A stretch of DNA of 64,000 nucleotides from Jiulongibacter sediminis (GCF_001306455.1 NZ_LGTQ01000005.1:1240001-1304000); one strand, 5' to 3'. Shown: positions 16,918-26,569, counted from the first letter of the stretch. The notes: a model not told the origin generated them from the letters alone. Translations and numbers: made by a program.

Positions 16918-17081
16918 TGAAGCTTCCATTTCCAAAAAACACTGATCGAATATTGAAGGTGGTTCCTACTCTTAAACACCCAGTTTGTGAACAACTAATC
17001 AGAACACTAAGTAAAGATAGTTTGACTCTAAGTGAAAAAGAATACTTGGAGGCTTGGCACAAACTTGCTCAAAGAAGCTGA
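16917..17081 (+). CDS. Small island protein, 54 aa
   Basis: The protein begins MKLPFPKNTDRILKVVPTLK and ends EYLEAWHKLAQRS. It is basic, has no membrane segment and no recognised domain. The ATG at 16917 overlaps the upstream stop (TGATG) and follows a strong Shine-Dalgarno sequence, so I preferred it over longer in-frame openings. Size and position between an excisionase-like protein and a replication-like protein suggest an element-maintenance factor, but the function is unknown. Confidence 0.7.
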   Translation: MKLPFPKNTDRILKVVPTLKHPVCEQLIRTLSKDSLTLSEKEYLEAWHKLAQRS

Positions 17082-17095
17082 TCACTTGGCCCTAA

Positions 17096-17995
17096 ATGAT
17101 TGATGGCTTTAAAATATTGAATCTTAGGTCTGAAGCGAACCTACATGGAAACTCAAACCTGTTTAACAATTGGGAAACAAAGATTTCTAAAGATGGAGAA
17201 ATCAAATACCATGTTCAGGAGTTCAAGTCCTTAGTTTTTATAAACAAACCTCCACCAAAGAACTGCACCAGTTTGAGAGGTAGCCTACACAAGTACTATA
17301 ACAAGGGCATACACAACCATGATGATTTCTATTTTCAACAGGTATGCGATACAATAGATGATTTATCGAAAAGGTTTAATTTGAACCTACATAAATGCCA
17401 TCTGAACAACTTAGAATTTGGAGTTAATCTCAAACTAAACGATGATGTTAGCAAACTCCTTTTAAGCCTTATAAGTTATAGAGGTTCAATTTTCAATGAA
17501 ATAAGGGAGGATAACATTTCGTACTTCCAATGCAGGAAGAGCCAGTACATTGTAAAGATTTATAATAAAGGTCTTCAATACCAATTAAAAGACAATGTTC
17601 TCAGGTTTGAAGTTAAGGTTACAAGAATGCAGTTTTTGAAATCAAGAGGCATTCCTATTTCAACCCTTCATGACCTAAAAAATAAGAAGATTATCACCGA
17701 GCTTGGTAATTTATTAGTAGAAATATTCTCCCAAATTGTTTTTGCCCCGGTAGACGTTGATTTCTCATTAATGAGTAAGAAAGAAAAAATCCTTTTTTTC
17801 GAACTTTCAAATCCACATTACTGGAGAAATAATGATACTTCAGCCAAAGCATACAAAAGAAAACAACGCAACAAGAAAAAATTCATTGAACTACAAAAAT
17901 CTTATTCGAATGAACCTTTCTATCATGCTGCGATTTCCTATGCAATAAAAGAAAAGTGGAATTCTCTTTTTGTCCAAAATTTACACCATACCTAA
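17096..17995 (+). CDS. Probable rolling-circle-type replication initiator of the island
   Basis: A 299-aa protein resembling, by eye, the replication initiators of Bacteroidota filamentous phages and satellites. Shared features are GSLHKYYNKGIHNHDDFYF near residue 63, NNLEFGVNLKL near 104, and YIVKIYNKGLQYQL followed by LRFEVKVTRMQFL (about 152-183). The Tyr/Lys-rich YxxKxYxKG region is where such initiators place catalytic residues. The C-terminus is basic (KAYKRKQRNKKKF). It starts 14 bp after the small gene, in the same orientation as the integrase. The family is inferred from motif layout, not a search. Confidence 0.5.
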   Translation: MIDGFKILNLRSEANLHGNSNLFNNWETKISKDGEIKYHVQEFKSLVFINKPPPKNCTSLRGSLHKYYNKGIHNHDDFYFQQVCDTIDDLSKRFNLNLHKCHLNNLEFGVNLKLNDDVSKLLLSLISYRGSIFNEIREDNISYFQCRKSQYIVKIYNKGLQYQLKDNVLRFEVKVTRMQFLKSRGIPISTLHDLKNKKIITELGNLLVEIFSQIVFAPVDVDFSLMSKKEKILFFELSNPHYWRNNDTSAKAYKRKQRNKKKFIELQKSYSNEPFYHAAISYAIKEKWNSLFVQNLHHT

Positions 17996-18066
17996 AATGT
18001 AAAAAGTGGACATTTTTTAAAAAAATGGGCCAGTTTAAGAAATGAAACCTTTTAAGAAATTAACTA

Positions 18067-18765
18067 TTAGGCAACTTTTTCCAATCGGATTTTACGTAAC
18101 CCATCTGTTTGCCAGCCTTTAATTATCCTTAATTCAGCTATGGCTCTTGAATGAATAATATGCTTTTCATGATCGTCAAATACTTCTCCAATTTCATGTG
18201 CCGCTTTATTCCTTAAATCTTTCAAATCTCGCAGAAATCCGATGTTACAAAGTTTTCTCAAACGCTCATCCGAGTTAAGGATATCAATCATATTTCCAAA
18301 ATTTAGGTATTTCCCTTTCTCTACTTTTTTTTGGAATTTATTCTCAATACTAGACTCGCTTATGATGACATTGTGTAAAAGCACTTCTAATAACTTTGCC
18401 AAAGAAAGAACGGACATATTATAATTTTTCATTTCAATCTGCCCCCTACAGGACTCTAATTCTTCCCTCTCATTTTCTAACCAAATAAAGTCAGTTACAA
18501 GCCTATTTAAATTCATGACCACTTCTTTAAAAGCCTCTTCCGGCTCAAACTTTTCATTTAACTCTTTCAGCCACCTCCTATTCTGAAAATACCTTCTTTG
18601 ATACATAATGCTCTCGGCAGTCTTTTCTCTAAGCATTTTTTCCAAATCAGAAATGACCCCTTTCTGCCTCTCTATCTCATCAGCTTTTTCTTTGTTTCCT
18701 AAAAACTGAAAGAAATTACCCAAAATAGATGCTCCAAGTATTGTATTTTTTACTTCTTTTTTCAT
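18067..18765 (-). CDS. HEPN-motif protein with N-terminal hydrophobic and coiled-coil region
   Basis: A 232-aa protein. Residues 9-23 (ILGASILGNFFQFLG) are weakly hydrophobic. Residues 25-105 are a charged helical, probably coiled-coil, region. The C-terminal part ends with LRDLKDLRNKAAHEIGEV, whose R185-N-x3-H190 matches the RNxxxH RNase motif of HEPN domains and the related DUF4145 fold. HEPN proteins often serve as RNase toxins or effectors in defence islands. The gene lies downstream of the Avs-like pair in the same orientation but has its own -7 element. It could be an independent effector or a third component. Confidence 0.65.
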   Translation of the reverse strand: MKKEVKNTILGASILGNFFQFLGNKEKADEIERQKGVISDLEKMLREKTAESIMYQRRYFQNRRWLKELNEKFEPEEAFKEVVMNLNRLVTDFIWLENEREELESCRGQIEMKNYNMSVLSLAKLLEVLLHNVIISESSIENKFQKKVEKGKYLNFGNMIDILNSDERLRKLCNIGFLRDLKDLRNKAAHEIGEVFDDHEKHIIHSRAIAELRIIKGWQTDGLRKIRLEKVA

Positions 18766-18841
18766 GTTGATTATTGTCCTAATTCATGGATTTTTAATTT
18801 TTGATAAGAATACTAGAATGTTGGTGAATCGCTGTCGTAAG

Positions 18842-18849
18842 CAAAGGTA
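18842..18849 (-). promoter_or_regulatory. -7 element of the HEPN gene
   Basis: TACCTTTG on the minus strand matches TAnnTTTG. The implied leader is about 70 nt. No convincing -33 element is seen. Confidence 0.45.
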
Positions 18850-18917
18850 CAAAGGAATGTTGACCCCTATTTTTACTCATTTTGTTATTACGAAATCTTA
18901 TTGCATTTCCAATAACA

Positions 18918-19595
18918 CTACTTATCAACTTTTTCTAAATCCTTCAAAAGATTCTCAATCTCCTCTCTAATTTTTCCTTTGATTTTAGGCAGGTCCAATT
19001 TTTTCGATTTCATATTCGAGGGCTCTTGTCCACTCTCAATCCTATCCCAGAAATTCACTCCTTTGTTTAAGAGAAATCCCACTCTATCTAATAATTTCTT
19101 TTCATCGTCAGAAAGAATTGTATCAAATTCCTTATCCCATTCAGTACTATGAGAGATCAAATATTCATTGGAACCAATTAGTAGTGAGAGCTCTAAGATA
19201 TTCTCAAATCTCTGACTTGCTATTTTTATGAATCCAGCCCACGAATTATTTCTTGGGAGATCAAAACTTGGCCAGCTTGAAGACCAACGGTTAGATTTTC
19301 TTTCTCTAACACTCTCTAAAATTTCTAGAAGATCTCCGAAATTGTCTACTGGAGACTCAATGAACGAACTTTTATACCGATGATCCCACAGCTTCAGAAT
19401 AGTCTCAAAACACTCTTTTTTCTTAAATTCATTTTCCTCAACATCTTGACTCTCATTAATACCATTTATCAATTCAGCCAAATAATGCGACATCCATTTA
19501 GCTAACGTATCTGATGTCCCATGAATTTCTAAATCCTTGACAATCTTTTTTCCAAGCTTAATAAGCTGATCATCCGAGTGTGTTGACTGTTCCAT
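18918..19595 (-). CDS. Small partner of the Avs-like STAND protein (Avs3b-like)
   Basis: A 225-aa, highly charged soluble protein. Its start, LIKLGKKIVKDLEIHG..DTLAKWMSHYLAELI (about residues 11-43), resembles the small accessory proteins encoded next to type 3 AVAST nucleases. The middle has ECFETILKLWDHRY and the end is a lysine/glutamate-rich helix. Its start codon lies 26 bp inside the end of the 2134-aa gene, so translation is coupled and stoichiometry is probably fixed. The molecular role of the partner is not known to me. The Avs3b assignment is from memory of the family and needs a profile search. Confidence 0.6.
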   Translation of the reverse strand: MEQSTHSDDQLIKLGKKIVKDLEIHGTSDTLAKWMSHYLAELINGINESQDVEENEFKKKECFETILKLWDHRYKSSFIESPVDNFGDLLEILESVRERKSNRWSSSWPSFDLPRNNSWAGFIKIASQRFENILELSLLIGSNEYLISHSTEWDKEFDTILSDDEKKLLDRVGFLLNKGVNFWDRIESGQEPSNMKSKKLDLPKIKGKIREEIENLLKDLEKVDK

Positions 19596-22500
19596 TTGAG
19601 CTAATTAGGTAAAATTTACGAGCTTTAATAGATGAGTCTTCTGAATAAGAAGAACTTACTTCATTCCTTTCATAACGTTTTACTCTACATTCCAGTAAAA
19701 GATCAAATCCTACTTTTCTTAAAAAACTTAAGAGGAAAGATGAGTCAACTTCAAAAGTGTTCCCGCTATAACCAATAGTATTACCACGAATTCTTTTATG
19801 AGTATTGTCCCAATTTTTAATTTCACCAATTTTTAAATTTTCACAAAAAAAAGATTTCCCAATATCATCACTTTGGATCTCGTACAGTTCTTTAACAATA
19901 TTATCAAATGAATAAAAGAATGGTTTAAGCTCATTTGCGAACGAATCAAACTCTTGTTCGCACCTTAATCCAACATATATTTGCTTGATCCAACCTATGA
20001 ATTCAAATTCCTCTACTTTCATATTTGACCCATCAATGTCATTATCATATTCATCTTCATAAGGAAAGCCATCTTCATACCAATTCTGGGTAGAATGTAA
20101 AGCTCTCATTAAGGCCTTGGAGGTCTTAGGGGAGACAATTGCCGATGAAATGTCTACTTTTTCCCAAATATCATTTCGGTGCTTTGAATATTCTCCATAG
20201 ACAAAAACTTTCTTATTCAGACTATTATTCTCGATACCGACAATTTGATCATATTCTTTGGTTCTTATGTTCTTAATCCAATCGTTGACATTTATTGAAC
20301 TTTCTATCTCAAAAGTAAACTTTGGTGGAATAGAGTCCCGGTATTCTGATAACAAGAAACCTCCGAGTTCCGACCCGGCCCAAGTACCAATCCAATTTTC
20401 CCATTTACCTGAATTACCATCAAATTCATCTATATATAACGGCTCTTTTCGAAGCAATTCTGTTGCAGAGCAAAACATTGCGTGGTATTCATAATATTTT
20501 TGAAGGTTTTCGATTGCTGGAAGATTTCCTTGGCGATTACTAGTCAAGTAACTTTCATTGTAACTGTCAATTATAACATGATTATCCTCTAAAGCATTAC
20601 CTAAATAACCCCAACTTTCAGTAATATATTTATCGGATAGGTCAGCTACATCATATTCAGTTAAATTGAAAACTCTACCCAGAGGGCTATACCAGTAGGG
20701 CAAGGTATCCATTGAATCAAAATGAAATTTCCAATCCCCATTTTTTGATGAGTATTTTCTTTGTTCTCTAATGTACCTTTTTTCATTGACTGGTTCAAAT
20801 TGGCTCACCAAACAGCTGTCAATAGTTTTACATTCATCAATTGTAAAAAAATCAGGGTCATTTTTTATGAAATTTTGACAAGCTCCTTTTACAAAAAAAA
20901 GGATTAGAGCATGAGGAAAATCCGTACTCTGAATTTCGGCTAGAAAGTACTCCTTATATTCCTTTAGAAGTTGATGATTGTCAAATGAAACCCTATTGAT
21001 ACAAATCCACAGGTATAGCTTAGCTGACATCCAAAAAAAGGTATGTTCTTTCTTTTGAAAATCAGAACAAGAAACGTCATTCTGCCATTTCAGTAAATAA
21101 GACAAAACAGTTTTATTCCCAGAAATAATTAATTCCTTCAATGTATGAACTGCAATCCACCGTCTTCTTTTATCAGGTTGACCTAGCATATAGCGTATAA
21201 CTAATGCAATAGCCTCCTCCACATTGTCTATTGTAACAGCATCTGATATTTCTTCCCTCGATATTTGACTAAACCATCTATTAATAGTCCATTCTAACAA
21301 CTCATTTGAACTTGAGGAAGTTAAGCCATTTTTCAGTATGAAGCACAGATCAAGAATATGCCTCGTGGTCAATGAATCAACAATATCTGGAAGAACATCA
21401 AGTAGTTCATTGCCTATAACTTCATCCGACACCCTAAATGCCTTCGCTAATGAATAGATTTTACCTATTTGAAATCCATATTCCCGTTTAAGAGAAGGGA
21501 TTAATAGTCTCCTTAAAACTTTACTAAAGTTCGACCTTGCCCAAGTATCAACCAAAGGATAATCAATCCAATCGTTTATACGCTCCTCTATCAATTCTTG
21601 ATAATCCCAATCATTTAAATATAATTTGTCAATTTCCGAAATAGCATTTAAGTGTGAAACGTATTCGGAAGTTTTAACTCTATCTTTTACAAATCCCCAA
21701 AAGCTCTTGGTATCAGGATATGAAGATCCGACCCTCTCTTTACTCCTAATTTCATTTAATGCACCTTCTAATGAATGCTTTGAAGTTAATTCAACCGTTT
21801 CTGCCAATAATCGATACTCATTGAGATTTTCCTTTAATTTTTCGGAGTTTGAATGAAAGGAAGGTTCTTTCCAGCTCTCATCGGCCTCCCTGAGAAAGTT
21901 ATAATAGTTTAAGAGTTTTTCTTTTACCTCCGAACTTAAGTTTGAATCCTCTTTAAAAAAGCTGTAAAGTTTTCCAAACATATAGTGATCTCTCGAAAAC
22001 CTCTCAATTTTTTCCAGTTGGGATTTGGTAAATTCATTTTGCTCTTTAAAACTATGGTTATCGAGCAACTTTTTTAATAAAATTATTTCTAAATCCTCGT
22101 CATAAGTTCTCCTAGGGTTACATAAATCAATAAGATGTATACAAAATTCTGGATCAAGACTTTCTTTCTTAAGTGACACTTTAAGAATTACATCAAGAAA
22201 ATCCTCAACTTCTAAATCTCCTTGATGATCCCATTGACAAAGGATTTTTAGAGCTGTCAACAAATCCAATTCAGCAATTGTGTTTAGCCCTTCTTTCAAT
22301 GGAAACTTATCATACCCTGAAAGAGCATCCATTGAAAATTTAAGATATTGTGAAAATTTCAAAGCCAAAACTGGCTCTTTACTCTTAGAAGTATGATTTG
22401 TTAGTGAACTTATAAATCTAATATTGTCCATTGCTTCAAGGTCAACTTCACTCACCGCCGATACAGCCTCGTTAAAATAGAACCTGCTCAAATCGTTATC

Positions 22501-25500
22501 ATGAGAAAGAAATATCTTCGCAAACCTTACAAACCAGCCTATCCACTCCTGAGAAGACCATGTCCTTTCATGTATTTCCCTTTGAGCCTCTTTTATTAAA
22601 GGATCGAATAAAAGAGAGCTCATCCCCTCAAGGCCGCTTAGCTTTTCTGCCAAAGCAACTCTTAAGGAAATAACATTTTGCTCATAGTTTTGGAAAGAGA
22701 CTAATAACCTTTTTAAGCAGTCTCGTTTTTTACTTACACAGGGAAGTACATCAGCTAAAGCGACTGCAAGGAATTGTAATTTTTCTGGAGCCCTTAATCT
22801 ATCAGAATACCGTAAAAAATGGTCATTCTTCATTTTTGTACATATTGACAAGAATTCAGACCTAAGACTTTCATCAGAATAATTTGAAAAAGTGCTAGCC
22901 CTTAGGTTATATATACTCAAACCAAAGGAGATGAAATGATAATAATTTGAAGTTTCTGAGGTTCGATTTTTAATCCTTTTTTCCTTTGGCCCAAACACTT
23001 CATCTAATACGCTGTCAGTTGTTATAATCTTATCAGGTGATAAGGAATTAATTAATCCAGCTCGTCTGAAATAGTTTTCAAATACAATATTTGTGCCCTC
23101 AACCTGCCCGAATGAAATAGAAATGTATTTGGGTATGACGACAGAAAAACGTTTTAACAGCCGAAGAACTTCTTCTTTTCGATTTTCTGAAAAAAGTTCA
23201 CAAAATGAAATAATGGCTGAAGCCATTTGCTCGGTTAAGGAATTAACACGAGATAGGTATGCAGAAATAACATTGTAAATTCTTTCAAAATCGAAGTTAG
23301 AAATATCTTTTCCCCGTCGATTCTTTATAAGCCAAAGCTGTATGCCAACTGGTAATTTAAAAGTTGATTCGGAGTTACCTTTTAATTGATCTAGATTCTC
23401 TGATTTTAAAATCCTTTGTATCGTAAAATCGGCTATTTCGGCCCAATGCTCTTTTGGATTCCACCTAAACAACCATCTTTTTGCTTTTTTCGCTCCAAAA
23501 ATTCTAAAATGTGCCTCTAAACCATATGAAATATCTAGACTCTCAATCCCTGTGTAATTATTCTCTTCTTCCTCATCATTTATTTTCTTTGACCACCAAT
23601 TCACCCATTTATCAGCATTCATTAAGTTTTGAGAAGCAAGATCAGGATCAGTTCCTAATCTTGAGAGCAATGTTGAGAAGTAGAAGCCATTGAGAGGCTC
23701 CATTCTTACATGTCGTATTGGTTTAGTGTAATTTTCTAAAGAACGTGAAAGGCTATCTAGTTCAAATATAAGCCCCCTATTTTCAACTAATAGTTGGTTC
23801 AAAGCAGCATCAGCCTTTAAAGCTTCAGACGCGATAAGTAATACCTTCATGGGAGTAAGCCTCTCTTCTTTATGACTACATCCCCTTAAGGCCAATTTAA
23901 CTCTATCAATAAAAATCTCTTTGGCTTTAACCGGATCAGTAATAGGGATGATATTTGATTCATCTTCAATCAGCTTAAGGAGTTGATCATACTGCTTCGA
24001 TATAAAAAGAGCTTTACCCAAGTTTGTTGCAGCATACCAATCCTCGTCCTTTCGCTCCAACAGCAAATCAGATATTGTTCTTCTAATCTTCTCTGTAGGG
24101 ACATAACTTGACCGAACAAAGTTTTCAAAGTCCTCATCTCTAAAACTAAAATAACTATCAGAAGATAAGATTAATCCATCCCAAATATCTGTGTACAGAT
24201 CATTAACCGTTGAAAGATCTAATTCCGAAACTTGAACTACAATATCTATGGGAATAGGTCGGGGTAAAGCTATAAGAGTTTTAAAGAATTTATCAACAGT
24301 AATTTGGCCTGTAGGTCCCAATCTCTTGACAGCTAAATTTATTTTATCACGGATCAATTCATCAACTGTCTTACCATTCGGTTCCAAATAGTCTATTATC
24401 TCATGAACGCCTTTCGATATCAAATCGATTGAATAGAACTGGACACGTGGAATACCATGTGATAATTCATGAAATTGTTCGATAAATTTATCGTCAAAAT
24501 CATACATATATCCCTTGAGAAACTGTTTCGTCTCTTGAATTGAAAAGGGTTTTATTGTAAATAAAGTATGTTCATATGGAAGACTAAGAGTATTAACTCT
24601 GGATATCCGAGAGGTCAGAACCAATCTAAAATTTTCAGGAAATTGTTCACAGAGAATATCCGTAACAAAGCTCTTTTCTCCATAATGCTCAGCAGCACTT
24701 ATACTATTATCTGCGGCATCAATAATTAAGACCAAGATTGAATCAGTCGTAGATTGTAATATTTGACAAACCTCCTCAATTCTTTTTCTAAATTCTCGTA
24801 ATATCATATACGGTTCTAACTCTCTATTCGCCAAAAAAGAAGACCCATACGATATTGCCAACTCATTTGAGATTTGGACTAAAGCCTCTTTGTGTAGATG
24901 TCTTTTGTCACTTCCATTCAGATAATCACCTCCTCCGTAGCAATCAAAAGTTAGAATTTTCATCTCAGGAGGAGAATCCCTTTCTAGTAACTGTGTACAA
25001 GTTGACTTACCTACTCCCGCTCCTCCTTGAAGGCAAATTGGCTTATTAGATCCAGAATTGGCAATGAGATCAATAATCTCATCGGTTTGCTCTCTCTTAA
25101 CGATATTTTTAACCTCATCAATTCTTTTCCGAACCGGAAATAGCATAGACATGCTAGTATCAAGACAATGAAGTAGGTCTTCAACTACTATTTTATTTGA
25201 ACCTTCATTCATTGCATTTGGAAGCATGGCGTTTATAATAAACCTGTATAAATGATTGGACAAATTGCTTCGCCGATAACCTAATTTTTTAATTCTATTA
25301 ACTATTTCAATATCTTGTCCATAGCTAGATTCTACTCCACATTCGCTTAAATCAAGTATTCGGATAAAGTTTGAGAAGTCAGATAAGTTTAGTTCACTTG
25401 CCGACCTCATCTTTGTAAGTGCATCACTTAAAGCCTTAGGGTAATTAGAAATTTGTTTTTGGGTAAGTTTTTTTGACCTTTTCAAGTCATTTTTAACCGT

Positions 25501-25974
25501 ATTGAGGAACCCTAATTGATTTGGGTTGAATTTTCGATTACTTATGAATTTGATGATTAGCTTATTTCCCAATTCTCCATCTCCATAATTGTCCTTCAAG
25601 CTTTTGAAAGACCTAGCAAGACGGTTAATTACAGAACCTAGATGAGAGCCGCTTTTTTTTCCCTCGTACAATCCATAAAAAGTCCAATTATCTCCAGCTT
25701 TTCGTGTGCTATACTTGAGTTGAGAAAGCACTACCTTTTTGGCATCTTGGAAATTACTTCCACCATAGTACTCGGTTAAATCAACACCAAGAAATTTCGT
25801 TCCAGTGGTGTCTATCTCCTGACTATCTGATGGATCAATACCCTCCAAAACCAATAGCTTCAAAGCTTCTGGGTTAAAATCCAATAGTTCAAAAGATTTT
25901 TTGAGAGCCCATAAAACGTGAAAATCATCTCCGGCATTTGATTCTGCTGCTTCAGGAATTCTTTTGTTAGTCAT
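19570..25974 (-). CDS. STAND NTPase with N-terminal nuclease-like domain (Avs3a-like antiphage protein)
   Basis: A 2134-aa anti-phage sensor candidate. Residues 1-230 form a Cap4/DUF4297-like nuclease candidate: AESNAGDDFHVLWAL near 10, acidic LEGID at 43-47 and QLK at 85-87, a plausible PD-(D/E)xK core. A NACHT-type NTPase follows, with Walker A GGAGVGKS at 317-324, Walker B LVLIIDAAD at 414-422 and sensor TSR at 454-456. The remaining about 1,550 residues are helix-rich and would be the target-recognition solenoid. In known Avs3 proteins the phage large terminase triggers oligomerisation and DNA cleavage; that this protein senses the same target is inference. It overlaps the partner gene by 26 bp and is the largest cargo gene of the island. 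Confidence 0.75.
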   Translation of the reverse strand: MTNKRIPEAAESNAGDDFHVLWALKKSFELLDFNPEALKLLVLEGIDPSDSQEIDTTGTKFLGVDLTEYYGGSNFQDAKKVVLSQLKYSTRKAGDNWTFYGLYEGKKSGSHLGSVINRLARSFKSLKDNYGDGELGNKLIIKFISNRKFNPNQLGFLNTVKNDLKRSKKLTQKQISNYPKALSDALTKMRSASELNLSDFSNFIRILDLSECGVESSYGQDIEIVNRIKKLGYRRSNLSNHLYRFIINAMLPNAMNEGSNKIVVEDLLHCLDTSMSMLFPVRKRIDEVKNIVKREQTDEIIDLIANSGSNKPICLQGGAGVGKSTCTQLLERDSPPEMKILTFDCYGGGDYLNGSDKRHLHKEALVQISNELAISYGSSFLANRELEPYMILREFRKRIEEVCQILQSTTDSILVLIIDAADNSISAAEHYGEKSFVTDILCEQFPENFRLVLTSRISRVNTLSLPYEHTLFTIKPFSIQETKQFLKGYMYDFDDKFIEQFHELSHGIPRVQFYSIDLISKGVHEIIDYLEPNGKTVDELIRDKINLAVKRLGPTGQITVDKFFKTLIALPRPIPIDIVVQVSELDLSTVNDLYTDIWDGLILSSDSYFSFRDEDFENFVRSSYVPTEKIRRTISDLLLERKDEDWYAATNLGKALFISKQYDQLLKLIEDESNIIPITDPVKAKEIFIDRVKLALRGCSHKEERLTPMKVLLIASEALKADAALNQLLVENRGLIFELDSLSRSLENYTKPIRHVRMEPLNGFYFSTLLSRLGTDPDLASQNLMNADKWVNWWSKKINDEEEENNYTGIESLDISYGLEAHFRIFGAKKAKRWLFRWNPKEHWAEIADFTIQRILKSENLDQLKGNSESTFKLPVGIQLWLIKNRRGKDISNFDFERIYNVISAYLSRVNSLTEQMASAIISFCELFSENRKEEVLRLLKRFSVVIPKYISISFGQVEGTNIVFENYFRRAGLINSLSPDKIITTDSVLDEVFGPKEKRIKNRTSETSNYYHFISFGLSIYNLRASTFSNYSDESLRSEFLSICTKMKNDHFLRYSDRLRAPEKLQFLAVALADVLPCVSKKRDCLKRLLVSFQNYEQNVISLRVALAEKLSGLEGMSSLLFDPLIKEAQREIHERTWSSQEWIGWFVRFAKIFLSHDNDLSRFYFNEAVSAVSEVDLEAMDNIRFISSLTNHTSKSKEPVLALKFSQYLKFSMDALSGYDKFPLKEGLNTIAELDLLTALKILCQWDHQGDLEVEDFLDVILKVSLKKESLDPEFCIHLIDLCNPRRTYDEDLEIILLKKLLDNHSFKEQNEFTKSQLEKIERFSRDHYMFGKLYSFFKEDSNLSSEVKEKLLNYYNFLREADESWKEPSFHSNSEKLKENLNEYRLLAETVELTSKHSLEGALNEIRSKERVGSSYPDTKSFWGFVKDRVKTSEYVSHLNAISEIDKLYLNDWDYQELIEERINDWIDYPLVDTWARSNFSKVLRRLLIPSLKREYGFQIGKIYSLAKAFRVSDEVIGNELLDVLPDIVDSLTTRHILDLCFILKNGLTSSSSNELLEWTINRWFSQISREEISDAVTIDNVEEAIALVIRYMLGQPDKRRRWIAVHTLKELIISGNKTVLSYLLKWQNDVSCSDFQKKEHTFFWMSAKLYLWICINRVSFDNHQLLKEYKEYFLAEIQSTDFPHALILFFVKGACQNFIKNDPDFFTIDECKTIDSCLVSQFEPVNEKRYIREQRKYSSKNGDWKFHFDSMDTLPYWYSPLGRVFNLTEYDVADLSDKYITESWGYLGNALEDNHVIIDSYNESYLTSNRQGNLPAIENLQKYYEYHAMFCSATELLRKEPLYIDEFDGNSGKWENWIGTWAGSELGGFLLSEYRDSIPPKFTFEIESSINVNDWIKNIRTKEYDQIVGIENNSLNKKVFVYGEYSKHRNDIWEKVDISSAIVSPKTSKALMRALHSTQNWYEDGFPYEDEYDNDIDGSNMKVEEFEFIGWIKQIYVGLRCEQEFDSFANELKPFFYSFDNIVKELYEIQSDDIGKSFFCENLKIGEIKNWDNTHKRIRGNTIGYSGNTFEVDSSFLLSFLRKVGFDLLLECRVKRYERNEVSSSYSEDSSIKARKFYLISSNGTVNTLG

Positions 25975-26085
25975 AGGATTGAGAATTATACTTTAACCTT
26001 GTTGCGAAAGGAATAATTATGATTTTGGACTTTATTCACTTTAAAAATCAACATTTATTAACTTCAAGACAAAGCTTCAGGTAAT

Positions 26086-26123
26086 AAGTATTTTCTCAAA
26101 AAATACTTTAAACTACCTTAAAG
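26086..26123. promoter_or_regulatory. Overlapping inverted repeats between the Avs-like operon and the 131-aa gene
   Basis: AAGTATTTT and AAAATACTT (26086-26094 / 26100-26108) are perfect 9-bp inverted arms with a 5-nt loop. A second pair, CTTTAA / TTAAAG (26106-26111 / 26118-26123), overlaps it. They sit in the 185-bp divergent gap and could be operators for either gene. Confidence 0.4.
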
Positions 26124-26159
26124 AATAATATTTTCAGTCGTAAATTTCATTACTAAGTG

Positions 26160-26555
26160 ATGTACTCTAAAGAGCAACTAAATTTTCAGAAAAAACTTAT
26201 CGGAGTTTTCGAAGAGTTAGAAATTGAAAAGAAAGAAGCTTTTTCAAAAGTTGTTGCGACTGGATATGGCCAAAGGAATGAACTAGTAAAGCATGTTTAT
26301 TCCAATTATACCTTGCATGAAAGTCTCAATAAAAAAAGAGAGGAATGGGAAAAAGCGTCTCTTTACTCTAAGGTTGTTAATTGGCTCTACGACATTTTTG
26401 TAAATCACAGAGACCTTTATGGCTATTTTGAAAACCCAGATGAAATGATAAAAGAGATATCTGAACTTTTAGAAACTGCTGTTAGAAAAGAAGAATATAT
26501 GATAGCCGAACACCTGAAAAAATGGCTTAGCAAAATTCAAAGCAAAGATTTGTAA
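26160..26555 (+). CDS. Unknown island protein, 131 aa
   Basis: Not recognised. The protein is strongly helical and charged, with no signal peptide or membrane segment. It begins MYSKEQLNFQKKLIGVFEEL and has an aromatic stretch, VVNWLYDIFVNHRDLYGYF (about residues 77-95). The in-frame GTG at 26157 precedes the chosen ATG. It is divergent from the Avs-like operon and shares a 185-bp regulatory gap with it. It could be an accessory or regulatory component, but this is only positional inference. Confidence 0.6.
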   Translation: MYSKEQLNFQKKLIGVFEELEIEKKEAFSKVVATGYGQRNELVKHVYSNYTLHESLNKKREEWEKASLYSKVVNWLYDIFVNHRDLYGYFENPDEMIKEISELLETAVRKEEYMIAEHLKKWLSKIQSKDL

Positions 26556-26569
26556 AGTAGTAATCAATT

